A stretch of 64,000 nt of DNA from Acidobacteriota bacterium. GTDB taxonomy: Bacteria > Acidobacteriota > Blastocatellia > Pyrinomonadales > Pyrinomonadaceae. A model generated the notes under the pieces. It saw only the letters and a list, made by a program, of their open reading frames with translations. It made no database searches and had not been told where the DNA came from. Below, piece by piece: positions 44,293 to 53,384 of the stretch. Within the stretch, counting starts at the first letter, position 1, and each line of letters starts with the position of its first letter. The translations under genes were made by a program, and so were the position numbers. Location of the stretch: the NCBI GenBank assembly GCA_025463125.1, contig JAOAPX010000099.1:1-64000 (forward strand), written 5' to 3'.

Positions 44293-46806
44293 TTACGCTT
44301 CTACAGGTACGGTTTGTTCCTCTTCGGAAAAAGCGTTTACGCCGTTTTTAATATAAACATCGAGCGCTTTCATCAGCGTTTCCGGTCCGAAAGGCTTTGT
44401 GATATAGCCGGTCGAACCAGCCATGCGCCCGCGAACTTTATCAAAAAATCCGTCTTTTCCGGAAATCATCACGACCGGGATGTCTTTTGTTAAAGGGTTG
44501 TTGCGAATCAGCTTGCAAACCTGGTAGCCGTCCATTCGCGGCATATTGATATCGAGCAGAATCAAATCCGGCGAGATTTCATTTAACTTGGCGAGCGCGT
44601 CCATCCCGTCAAAGGCGCAGACTACTTCGTGACCGGATTTTTCCAGTTTACCGGAAATCAATTTGCGAACCGTCGCGCTGTCGTCAACGACCAGAATTTT
44701 TCTGCCCTTTAACTGCGTGTCCTGCGCTTCTTCTTTTCTTTCGATTTCTTCGACGCGAATCGCCAGCGCGTTAACCTGAGAGCTTAAAAGCACGTCGTTC
44801 GGATTCGCCTGCGAAGCTTGCTGCAAATAAGAAAATCCCTGGCGGAAATTTTTCAGATTAAGATGACCGATGCCCAGATCGACCAGTTCTCTATGACTAA
44901 AATTACGGGTCTTTCCGGTAAACTCCATTCGTTCGACGGTACGACCGATCAATTCTCTGTCAGGATATTGGTTTGCCAGAATCAATTCGAGGTCAGAGAG
45001 CGAAAGCACGGCGCGGCACTGCCGGCAGACAAAAGCCTGCGTATCGTTTTCGGCGCTGCAAAACGGGCAATCGACGGCATCGGAATGAAATTTCCGGGAG
45101 ATGTTCAGAATCGGTTCTTCGGGAAATTCAAGAGGCTCGCCCGAATCGAGCGGATAATCTTCAACTTCAAGTAAATCCGTTTCTTCGATAAGAATTTCAT
45201 CGTTCAAATCTGCATTGTTTGAGAAATTATTTGTCGTTTGATAATTTTCAACTTCTAACATATTGTTTTCCTTATAAGAGTTATTTACTGAGCTGCCGTC
45301 AACGGGTTGCGCAAATAAATTTGTCGCGGGCAACCCATTCACAGCGAAAACGTCTTCTTCCGAATACGTCTCTAAACTCGTCTCAATATTTTGCCCTGAT
45401 TCGCTTTCCGCAATGTTATATTCGTCCGCAATTTTGTATTCATCTGAAACGGCGTTTTCAAATTGAAAATATTTCTGGTTTTCGACCTTTTCTTCCGCTG
45501 AATCGGCGCCGGGCGCGCTTGGCTCGAGCGGTAAGATCGAAAATCCATTTTCTGCGGCAGCTTCGAACGATCCGGATTCATTTTCCGGATAGCTTTCCTT
45601 AACCGTAAAAATCGTTTCCGAATCGTCAAACGAGAAAACCCCGGATTCGTTTTCCGCGCGGATGTTTTTCGCGCCTTCGCCTTCGATTTCAAATTCCGTC
45701 TGCGGCGTTTCAGGCGGCGCGACGGTAAATGTTTCTTCCTGAATTTCGACTGCGCCGGCGAAAACAAATTCTTCTTCTTCAGATTCGGATTCTTTGGTAA
45801 AAATCGTTTCTCCGGCTGCAAACAAACGATTTTTGTTTTCGGCTTCAGTAGAAACTTCGCCGTTTTCGCTTAAAGCATCCGCGCGCGCAAAATTTTCTTC
45901 GATGTTCTCCGAGCCTGCTTGCCCGTGTGTAAAAAGTTCTTCGTGATATTCGTTTTGTTCGATTGTGAAAACTTCTAAATCTTCCGCCGGAAACTCCGCG
46001 GTTTGAGGCGCGATCGTTAAGGCATATAACGACTGCAAACCTGCATTTGCGGTTTCGTGCGCCGGTTCCATCTCGATGACTTTTTCAAAGCATTTGATCT
46101 TTTCTTTAAAATCGTCGGTCAGTTCGGCTTTCAAAAGCCACGCCGCGACCAGATTCGGCGCTTTGCGCAGCGATTCTTCGAGCAATGCGAGTGCCGCCGC
46201 CGGATCGTCGGCGCAAATCTCGCAGGCTTTGTCGAAAAGATTTCGAGCCATCGCCTGGTAAACGTCGTTTAATGCTTTCCGGGCGTCTTCGTTTTCCGGG
46301 TTCACGCTCAGAACTTTTTCAAGATGCGCGCGCTTTTCTTCGTGCGGCTCGGAAACGAAAGCGAGCCAAAGCCAGGCTAATTCATTTTTCGCGTCGTAAT
46401 CGGCGGCTTGAAAAAAGCACTGTTTGGCAAAATCTTTTTGCTCGGCGTTGACGGCTTCGATGCCGCGCTGAACGAAATTTGAAGCGAGCAGCGATTTCGT
46501 CGCTTTCAGCCATTCATGAGCGCGCGCGTTATCCGGGTTAATGTCTAAAACGCTGTTTAGAAAAAATAATAATTCCTCCGGGTATTCGCTGGTCGATGCG
46601 AGCCAGAACCACGCCGTTTCGTTTCGCGGATCGATTTCGGCGGCGCGCATCAGCAAACGACGCGCTTCGGCGCGATTGCTCGCCTGAGCCGCTTTTATTC
46701 CAGAACGAAGAAAATCTTGCGCCTGCGCGACATCAACATTATCATCGAAAAAAACGGCGGTATTTAAAGTCTGTGTTAACGCGTTCGGCTCAAATTCCAA
46801 TCTCAT
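44293..46806 (-). CDS. TPR / zinc-ribbon / receiver-domain protein (PilG-like output)
   Basis: 837 residues, first gene of the chemosensory operon. TPR-like repeats run from about 28 to 260 (each with AWFWLAS or AWLWLAF). A long acidic linker (265-560), rich in Glu, Phe, Ala and Asn, follows. A zinc ribbon has C580, C583, C594 and C597, then one more TPR pair, and a CheY-like REC domain (702-825) with Asp752 (ILLDINMPRMDG). I infer a PilG-like output combined with a scaffold. The architecture is one I do not recognise. Confidence 0.88.
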   Translation of the reverse strand: MRLEFEPNALTQTLNTAVFFDDNVDVAQAQDFLRSGIKAAQASNRAEARRLLMRAAEIDPRNETAWFWLASTSEYPEELLFFLNSVLDINPDNARAHEWLKATKSLLASNFVQRGIEAVNAEQKDFAKQCFFQAADYDAKNELAWLWLAFVSEPHEEKRAHLEKVLSVNPENEDARKALNDVYQAMARNLFDKACEICADDPAAALALLEESLRKAPNLVAAWLLKAELTDDFKEKIKCFEKVIEMEPAHETANAGLQSLYALTIAPQTAEFPAEDLEVFTIEQNEYHEELFTHGQAGSENIEENFARADALSENGEVSTEAENKNRLFAAGETIFTKESESEEEEFVFAGAVEIQEETFTVAPPETPQTEFEIEGEGAKNIRAENESGVFSFDDSETIFTVKESYPENESGSFEAAAENGFSILPLEPSAPGADSAEEKVENQKYFQFENAVSDEYKIADEYNIAESESGQNIETSLETYSEEDVFAVNGLPATNLFAQPVDGSSVNNSYKENNMLEVENYQTTNNFSNNADLNDEILIEETDLLEVEDYPLDSGEPLEFPEEPILNISRKFHSDAVDCPFCSAENDTQAFVCRQCRAVLSLSDLELILANQYPDRELIGRTVERMEFTGKTRNFSHRELVDLGIGHLNLKNFRQGFSYLQQASQANPNDVLLSSQVNALAIRVEEIERKEEAQDTQLKGRKILVVDDSATVRKLISGKLEKSGHEVVCAFDGMDALAKLNEISPDLILLDINMPRMDGYQVCKLIRNNPLTKDIPVVMISGKDGFFDKVRGRMAGSTGYITKPFGPETLMKALDVYIKNGVNAFSEEEQTVPVEA

Positions 46807-47201
46807 AGCATTAAAAGAAAAAGTTAAAAGAAAAAGTTAAAAGAAAAAAGTTTTTTGAAAATATGTTTACGGGAAAGATTTTAAAGACAATACGACGACT
46901 GCCTGAATCTGAAATTAGCTCAACTGCAAGACCGGTGCCATATGAGGGAGCCGGGCGGGAATAATTTATAAATGTAGGTTTAATAATAAAATACGCGTTT
47001 TCGCCGGTATTTAGGGTAAAATAAAATTAATAAAGCCGCCCGGCAAGTGACAAAATTTGACAGGCTTTATTGACAAAAAGTAGCAATTTTACGAGCTTTT
47101 GAAAGCTTGCTGAAAAGAAATTCAAGCCGCTTTCGGGCGTCTGAACGAGGCGTGTGTAAGCAGCGCTTTTCGGGTTTTTCCGGATTGTTTGGTTTTTAGA
47201 A
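46807..47201. other. Divergent gap with simple repeats
   Basis: Immediately before the operon start are about three 13-base units (AAAAGAAAAAGTT). Further right are two TTGACA-like boxes at about 47058-47083 that could serve the plus-strand flavoprotein. No coding frame or RNA gene is convincing. Confidence 0.4.
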
Positions 47202-48137
47202 ATGAATAAAAGCGAAAAAGACTTTGACGTGATTGTTATCGGCGGCGGCGCAGCCGGGCTTTCCGCCGCTTTGTGGTGCGACGAGCTCGGTCTTTCCGCT
47301 TTGCTGCTCGAAAAAGAAAACGAGTTTGGCGGGCAACTGCGAAGAGTTTACAATCGGATTGAAAATCACCTCGGCGTTGAAACCGAAAACGGGCGCGAAA
47401 TGAGCGAAATCTTCGTTCGGCAAACCGAAAAGCGCAGTTTTGCAAAACGCCTCAAAGCCTGCGTTTCATTTGTCGATTTAGAAAGAAAATCAATTATTTT
47501 GCAAACGGGCGAAGAGTATACGGCACGTGCTTTGATCGTCGCGACCGGCGTCAGGCGCCGCCGGCTCGGCATCGAAAACGAAGAGGCTTTTTTAGAAAAA
47601 GGCATAATCGATTCGGGAAAAAAGAACGCCGAACCGGCTCGTGAAAAAAATGTCTTAATAGTCGGAGGCGGCGACGCCGCGCTTGAAAACGCTTTGATTT
47701 TGGCTGAAACCGCGCGCAAGGTTTTTCTCGTTCATCGCCGCAAAGATTTTCGCGGCAGAGCGGAATTTCTCGAAAAAGTCCGGGTTCATCCGAAGATTGA
47801 AACCTTTACAGGCTTTATAGTTCGGCGCCTTATCGGTAAAGAATTTATCAGCGAAATTGAAATCGAAAATCTGCAAACCGGTAAATTACGCCGCGTTCCG
47901 GCGGAAATTCTTTTAATCCGCATCGGTGTCGAGCCGAACACGGAACTTTTGCGCGGGCAAATCAGCCTCGACGCTGAAGGCTACATAAAAATCGACGGAA
48001 ACTGCGAAACCAGCTTGAAAATGGTCTTCGCCGCCGGCGACGCGGCAAATCCAGCCTCTCCAACCGTCAGCAGCGCCGTAGGCATGGGCGCGACCGCCGC
48101 CAAAGCAATTTATGCGTCGCTCAATTCCGGTTTGTAA
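47202..48137 (+). CDS. Thioredoxin-reductase-like FAD/NAD(P) flavoprotein without redox CxxC
   Basis: 311 residues with both dinucleotide folds: FAD site DVIVIGGGAAGLSAALW (9-25) and NAD(P) site VLIVGGGDAALENALIL. The C-terminal FAD contact VFAAGDAANPAS is conserved. Where thioredoxin reductases carry CxxC the sequence reads GIIDSGKKN, so no redox disulfide exists. A ferredoxin/flavodoxin-NADP reductase type 2 or a distinct oxidoreductase is more likely. Monocistronic. Confidence 0.87.
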   Translation: MNKSEKDFDVIVIGGGAAGLSAALWCDELGLSALLLEKENEFGGQLRRVYNRIENHLGVETENGREMSEIFVRQTEKRSFAKRLKACVSFVDLERKSIILQTGEEYTARALIVATGVRRRRLGIENEEAFLEKGIIDSGKKNAEPAREKNVLIVGGGDAALENALILAETARKVFLVHRRKDFRGRAEFLEKVRVHPKIETFTGFIVRRLIGKEFISEIEIENLQTGKLRRVPAEILLIRIGVEPNTELLRGQISLDAEGYIKIDGNCETSLKMVFAAGDAANPASPTVSSAVGMGATAAKAIYASLNSGL

Positions 48138-48347
48138 TTATAATCAGCAAACATTTGCCCGAAAAAATGAATTTTATCCAAAAATTTTCTTTAACTTTAT
48201 CTTCTTTAGAAACTTTTTTATAAATCTCACCCACTATTTACCGATATCAAAGGGCTTTTAATAAAACTGGAACAAAAAATGCATTAACTCTTCTAAATTT
48301 ACTCTTCAAGCAGTTATCTTTATTTATAAAATCCTATAGGAGAAGCA

Positions 48348-51300
48348 ATGAAATTTAGCATTCTGAGAACAAAAGTTCTTTTGACTTTGGTTATGATGCT
48401 GTGTTCGGTTGTTTTTATCGGAACCATCTATGCCCAATCAGGCACATCAACACTAAACGGAACCATCACGGATCAGGCGGGAGCCGCCGTTCCGGGAGCC
48501 TCCGTAAGATTAGTCAATCCGATAACCGGGTTTAATCGCACGGTAACAACAAATGAGCAGGGCGTTTACAGTTTTCCGTCGATTCCGCCTGCCACTTATC
48601 AAATTGAAGTGGTGTCTGGCAATTTTAAGAAAACCATTAATTCAAATGTTCAGGCGTTAGTCGATAAAACAACTGAAATCAATATCGCGCTTGAGCCCGG
48701 CGATGTTTCGGTAGTCGTCGATGTTACCACTAATACGATCGATGCGGTTGTTAACACGCAGGACGCCACGATCGGACACAACTTTGTGCCCGAACAAATT
48801 ACGCAGCTTCCCACGGATTTACGAAGAGTTGCCGATCTTTTAAGCCTTCAACCGGGCGTTACAAAAGAAGGATATGTCGCAGGCGGTCGCAGCGACCAGG
48901 CAAACGTTACATTGGATGGCGTGGATATAAACGACCAGCAAACAGGCGGACGAACCAACCAATTTCAAACCAGCCAGGGAACTGTTCTGCGCTTGACGAC
49001 CGAAGCGGTCGAAGAATTTCGCATTACGACAACCAATGCGAATGCTAATCAAGGACGCTCTTCAGGTGCGCAGGTTTCGCTGATTACGAAAAGCGGAACA
49101 AATGAATTTCGCGGCTCGGCTTTTTATTTTTATCGACCGACGGCTTTTTCAGCAAATTCATTTTTTAACAATTTAGCGGGAGTGGCGCGACCAAGTTTAG
49201 CGCGCGATACCTTCGGAGGCTCGATCGGCGGACCCATTGTTAAGGACCGAGCATTTTTCTTTTATTCCTATGAAGGACAAAGAGAACAGCAGGACGTTTC
49301 AGTCGTTAGAATAGTGCCGCTAGCCAGCCTGGGCATGGGGCAATTGAAATTTATGGGAGCCGCGCCGGGCGACCCGGCTGGTACTAATCGTCTTATAACA
49401 CTTTCGACCGCGCAGTTAAATTCAATTTATTCCGGTGTCGGAATAAATCCGGCGGCAGTAGCCGTTTTCTCCGGGGCGGCTTCACGCTATGCGGCAAATG
49501 ACACCTCTGTCGGTGACGGATTAAATACCGGCGGATTTCGTTTTAACGCGGCGACGACAGTCGATGAAAATACTCACATTGCACGTTTTGATATCAATTT
49601 AACGAGCACGCAGGCTCTTTTCGTAAGAGGAAATTTTCAGAATGATTTGATCAAAGGCGTTTCGGCTTTTCCTGACACTCCGGCTACAGGCGAGTGGAGC
49701 CATCCGTATGGATACGTTGCCGGGCATACGTGGACGATTAATAATAGCCTGGTCAATAATTTTCGTTACGGAATGACTCGGCAGGCATTCAGCACGCAGG
49801 GAGATTCAAACGAAAATTCCATCAGTTTCCGCTCCGTTTATTCACCGTATCTTTATACAAGAACTTTAAGCCGCGTCACTCCGATTCACAACTTTACGAA
49901 TGATTTGACATGGATTAAAGGAAATCACACGTTTCAATTCGGCGGCAATGTCCGAATAATTCGTAATAAACGTGTAGACTTAGGCAATGCTTATGATGAT
50001 GCCGTGACAAATCCTTCGTTTTACGCTGCATCAGGTCGAGTTATTGACCAGGCATTAACCGCTGCCGGTTATACTGTGCCTGCAAGCCAGCGCACAAATG
50101 TGCAAAATGCCGCAACAGCTTTGATCGGACGTTTTTCTCAATATAGCGGAAATTTTACGTTCGATTTAGACGGAAGTGTTTTGCCGCAGGGCACGCCGAC
50201 CACACGAAACTTTTCGACCGAAGAATATGACCTTTACGGACAGGATATCTGGAAGCCGTTTCGCAATTTGACTCTAACTTTAGGGCTTCGTTACGGTTTG
50301 AGCCGTCCGGTTTATGAAAAGAACGGATTTCAGGTCGTGCCGAAAGAAAGACTCGGCGACTTCTTCGAGCGTCGCGCAGCGAGCGCGGCTCGCGGCGTTC
50401 CGCTTAACGATTTAATCGAATTCGAGTTAGCCGGACCGAAAAACGGCGGGCAGGGTTTTTACAGCATGGATTGGAACAATTTCCAACCGCGCGTCGCCGC
50501 CGCCTGGACGCCTAATTTCGACAACAAATATTTAAGAGGTTTGTTCGGCAAAGAAGGCGAATCGGTCATTCGCGGAGGTTTTGCCATTACCAACGATTAT
50601 TTCGGACAGCAGTTAGCCGTTTCCTTTGACGCTTTATCGTCAATCGGCTTCACTTCCCAGAGCACGATTTCCGCAAACACTTACAACATTACGACCAATC
50701 CCGCGCCGCGTTTTACTGGTTTCGGTCAAAATATTCGTACGCTGCCCGGAGTTCCGGCACCGACTCAGCGATTTTCGACTGAAGTAACTGCCGGATGTTT
50801 AGCCGGAACCGAAGATTGCCCGCAGCGCATCGAAAGTTCACTCGACGGCACGATTGTCTCGCCGACGAATTACACCTGGAACGTTTCATACGGTCGGCGG
50901 CTTCCGGCGGGAATGTATTTTGAAGCCACTTACACGGGACGCAAAGCTCGCAACTTGCTGGCGGCGCGCGACGTAAACGCTCTTAATAATCTGGTTGACC
51001 CGCGTTCAGGAAGCGATTGGTACACCGCCGCCGGAATGCTGCACGATTTACGAGCCAGAAACGTTCCGATTACTTCGGTTCCGAATATCCCGTATTTCCA
51101 GAATCTGTTTCCCGGAATCGGCGGAGTTTACAGCGGAAACAACGCGCTTACATCAACGCAGGAAATTTACAATCTGGTTTCGAGGGACGGTTTCGATATC
51201 CTCGACTGGACTTATGTTCAATTGCTGATCGATGACTTGGGAACGACGCCGAATCTGTTTTTCCATCCGCAATACGCCGCCTTTTCGGCTTTCAGCAGCG

Positions 51301-52097
51301 TCGCCAAATCCGATTATCACGGCGGAGCGTTCAGTTTGCGTCAGAGACTCGGAGAAACTTTGTCGTATGACGTCAACTATACGTTTTCCAAATCAATGGA
51401 CAACGCTTCGGGTTTGCAAACCGGCAGTTCTTACGGCTCGCAGTTTATCTTAAATCCGCTCCGCCCGCAGGATAACTACGCGGTTTCGGATTTTGATATT
51501 CGGCACGTTGTTAACGCAAATTTTCTTCTTCAGGCTCCGATCGGCAGAGGACGTCAATTTTTCAGTAATATGAACCGCGTCGCCGACGCCTTTTTAGGAG
51601 GATGGCAATTGAGCGGCGTTTATCGCTGGAACAGCGGATTACCGCTTACGGTTCCGTTTGACGCCGCGCAATGGGCGACAAACTGGAATGCTCAATCAGC
51701 CGGAACCCGTATTCGTAATGTCGATGCGCCCACAGTCCGTTCAACACGGAATTTATTCAGTGATCCGGTTGCCGCTTTTGCTTCATTTCGTAACGCGCGA
51801 CCGGGTGAAACCGGCGAACGAAATGCTCTTCGTCTGCCCGGTTATTCGGCTCTGGATTTAGGCTTAGGCAAGTCCTTTAAAATGCCCTGGCGCGAAAATC
51901 ATAAACTACAGGTTCGCTGGGAAGTGTTTAATGCGCTAAACCATCAATCATTTGACGCAGATAATATTACCCGAGCGACATTCGGATTACCGCAGGACCC
52001 GGATCTCAGCCCGGTTAACCGTGAATTCGGTAAAATATTTACCGGTATTCAAGGAGCCCCTCGCCGCATGCAGTTTGGTTTGCGTTACTCTTTCTAA
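48348..52097 (+). CDS. Oar-like TonB-dependent receptor with carboxypeptidase-regulatory domain
   Basis: 1249 residues. The signal peptide (1-30) is followed by a CarboxypepD_reg domain (about 33-118: GTITDQAGAAVPGASVRLVN), a plug domain (130-240: GVTKEGYVAGGRSDQANVTL, then DGVDINDQQTGGRTN) and a 22-strand-type barrel. The protein ends in Phe (FGLRYSF), as outer-membrane proteins do. AGGAG lies 5 bases before ATG 48348. Such large receptors are abundant in Acidobacteria; the ligand is unknown. No SusD partner is next to it. Confidence 0.95.
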   Translation: MKFSILRTKVLLTLVMMLCSVVFIGTIYAQSGTSTLNGTITDQAGAAVPGASVRLVNPITGFNRTVTTNEQGVYSFPSIPPATYQIEVVSGNFKKTINSNVQALVDKTTEINIALEPGDVSVVVDVTTNTIDAVVNTQDATIGHNFVPEQITQLPTDLRRVADLLSLQPGVTKEGYVAGGRSDQANVTLDGVDINDQQTGGRTNQFQTSQGTVLRLTTEAVEEFRITTTNANANQGRSSGAQVSLITKSGTNEFRGSAFYFYRPTAFSANSFFNNLAGVARPSLARDTFGGSIGGPIVKDRAFFFYSYEGQREQQDVSVVRIVPLASLGMGQLKFMGAAPGDPAGTNRLITLSTAQLNSIYSGVGINPAAVAVFSGAASRYAANDTSVGDGLNTGGFRFNAATTVDENTHIARFDINLTSTQALFVRGNFQNDLIKGVSAFPDTPATGEWSHPYGYVAGHTWTINNSLVNNFRYGMTRQAFSTQGDSNENSISFRSVYSPYLYTRTLSRVTPIHNFTNDLTWIKGNHTFQFGGNVRIIRNKRVDLGNAYDDAVTNPSFYAASGRVIDQALTAAGYTVPASQRTNVQNAATALIGRFSQYSGNFTFDLDGSVLPQGTPTTRNFSTEEYDLYGQDIWKPFRNLTLTLGLRYGLSRPVYEKNGFQVVPKERLGDFFERRAASAARGVPLNDLIEFELAGPKNGGQGFYSMDWNNFQPRVAAAWTPNFDNKYLRGLFGKEGESVIRGGFAITNDYFGQQLAVSFDALSSIGFTSQSTISANTYNITTNPAPRFTGFGQNIRTLPGVPAPTQRFSTEVTAGCLAGTEDCPQRIESSLDGTIVSPTNYTWNVSYGRRLPAGMYFEATYTGRKARNLLAARDVNALNNLVDPRSGSDWYTAAGMLHDLRARNVPITSVPNIPYFQNLFPGIGGVYSGNNALTSTQEIYNLVSRDGFDILDWTYVQLLIDDLGTTPNLFFHPQYAAFSAFSSVAKSDYHGGAFSLRQRLGETLSYDVNYTFSKSMDNASGLQTGSSYGSQFILNPLRPQDNYAVSDFDIRHVVNANFLLQAPIGRGRQFFSNMNRVADAFLGGWQLSGVYRWNSGLPLTVPFDAAQWATNWNAQSAGTRIRNVDAPTVRSTRNLFSDPVAAFASFRNARPGETGERNALRLPGYSALDLGLGKSFKMPWRENHKLQVRWEVFNALNHQSFDADNITRATFGLPQDPDLSPVNREFGKIFTGIQGAPRRMQFGLRYSF

Positions 52098-52119
52098 AAT
52101 ATTGAAAGGTAACTTTTTT

Positions 52120-52145
52120 AAGGCTGGGGCAAATGCTCCAGCCTT
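52120..52145 (+). terminator. Terminator of the TonB receptor gene
   Basis: Arms 52120-52130 and 52135-52145 pair with a single mismatch, 4-base loop, followed by a run of T. Located 22 bases after the stop. Confidence 0.85.
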
Positions 52146-52215
52146 TTTTTCTTTTTGTTAAATTAAAATTAGCCGGAAAGGTTGCGATGTGGTTAATCAA
52201 TTTTTAATCGCCGGC

Positions 52216-53178
52216 TTAATTTCGGAAGTTTTGTGTAATCATTAAGCCTCTTCTGCCGCCGTCGAGAACGCCGATGCCGAGGCGTCCGAATCTTGGCTCG
52301 AGGATGTTTGCGCGGTGACCGGGCGAATTCATCAGCCCGGTGTGAGCGATTTCGAGCGTCGGCGCGAGGGCGAGGTTTTCGCCTGCGGTTCTAAAGCGCA
52401 CATCGGATTCGCGCATGCGGTCAAACGGGGTTTTGTTTTCCGGCGTATTGTGCGAAAAATATCCGCGAACAAACATATCGGCTGAATGACGGCGGGCGAC
52501 TTCGGTCATTTCCGGGTCGGGCGCGAGCGGCGGCAAGCCGTTTGCCGCGCGTTCGCCGTTAACCATTTCGAGCATTTGAGCTTCGAGGTCGGGGCGAGCG
52601 CGAAAATTTTCCACCCTGAACGGCAGCTCGACGCGCTCGTTTGATTCGGGCTTGATCGTGATGCGGTTAAACGTCTGCTCGACGGCTTTGTCGAAAATCG
52701 GCGAAAGCGCCGTTTCGATTTGCTCGGTATAGACTGAAAGACGATTGGCTATCGGGCTTTCGCGGGCGTTTTCGTAAATCGTGTCGGAAAACGGCACGGA
52801 TAAAAGCAAAGCCGAAACAATCGCCGCCGTGATCAAACCGTTTGCCGCGCCGGGCAGAACGCCGAAAAAATGATTGAGGCGATGCTCGTGAACGTGTTTG
52901 GGAATGCGTTTAAGCAGCGCGCCGCCGATCGATTGAACAATTAAACCGACGATAACAATAATTAAAATAAACGCGACCGGCTGATTCCAGGTCGAAGACC
53001 AGCCGGTAAGTTGCCCGAGCCAGCCGGCGACTGGCTGATAAAAATAAAGCCCGGCGAGAAAGCTTAAAATCCAGCGCGCCAGATCGAGCAAGCCCAGGAT
53101 AAAGCCGCGCCGCCAGCCGCCCCAAACGCTCAGCAGCACGATTAAGATGAGAAGAATATCAATCAGATTAAAAGCCAT
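52216..53178 (-). CDS. CvpA membrane domain fused to a CAP/SCP-like extracellular domain
   Basis: 320 residues. The CvpA part (1-165) has four hydrophobic segments, with IDILLILIVLLSVWGGWRRG at the start. From about 195 follows a CAP domain (LEAQMLEMVNGERAANGLPP, then RHSADMFVRGYFSHNTPENK and AGENLALAPTL), the YkwD/SCP-like type, ending in GVLDGGRRGLMITQNF. The CAP His/Glu metal site residues look present. The fusion would place the CAP domain outside the cytoplasmic membrane. Confidence 0.9.
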   Translation of the reverse strand: MAFNLIDILLILIVLLSVWGGWRRGFILGLLDLARWILSFLAGLYFYQPVAGWLGQLTGWSSTWNQPVAFILIIVIVGLIVQSIGGALLKRIPKHVHEHRLNHFFGVLPGAANGLITAAIVSALLLSVPFSDTIYENARESPIANRLSVYTEQIETALSPIFDKAVEQTFNRITIKPESNERVELPFRVENFRARPDLEAQMLEMVNGERAANGLPPLAPDPEMTEVARRHSADMFVRGYFSHNTPENKTPFDRMRESDVRFRTAGENLALAPTLEIAHTGLMNSPGHRANILEPRFGRLGIGVLDGGRRGLMITQNFRN

Positions 53179-53281
53179 AAACGCAGCCTCTTGAACAAAT
53201 TTCCGATTTTTCTAAAAACTTTTGCTTCTTTGATTGCATTTAAGGCTTGGCGGTTTGTAAAAAAAAACTTTCAATCTAAAC

Positions 53282-53337
53282 TTGAAACAGTTACGGCTGC
53301 AATTTAATAATCTAAATCTGAAATTTGTAATTACAAA
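53282..53337 (+). promoter_or_regulatory. Candidate acs promoter and downstream palindrome
   Basis: TTGAAA (53282-53287), a 17-base spacer and TAATAA (53305-53310) form a moderate promoter. A perfect 14-base palindrome TTTGTAATTACAAA is at 53324-53337, just after the likely start point, where an operator could be. A GGAG lies 9 bases before ATG 53385. Confidence 0.4.
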
Positions 53338-53384
53338 GCATCTGTAAAGGCTTAGCGCCCGATCAATATTACGGAGAAATAATA

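Noticed and set aside
46900-46970. A group II intron or structured RNA fragment (GCCATATGAGGGAGCCGGGCGGG)-like text before the chemosensory operon
   Set aside because: It lacks the domain V hairpin and any reverse-transcriptase frame; similarity is limited to a few bases.
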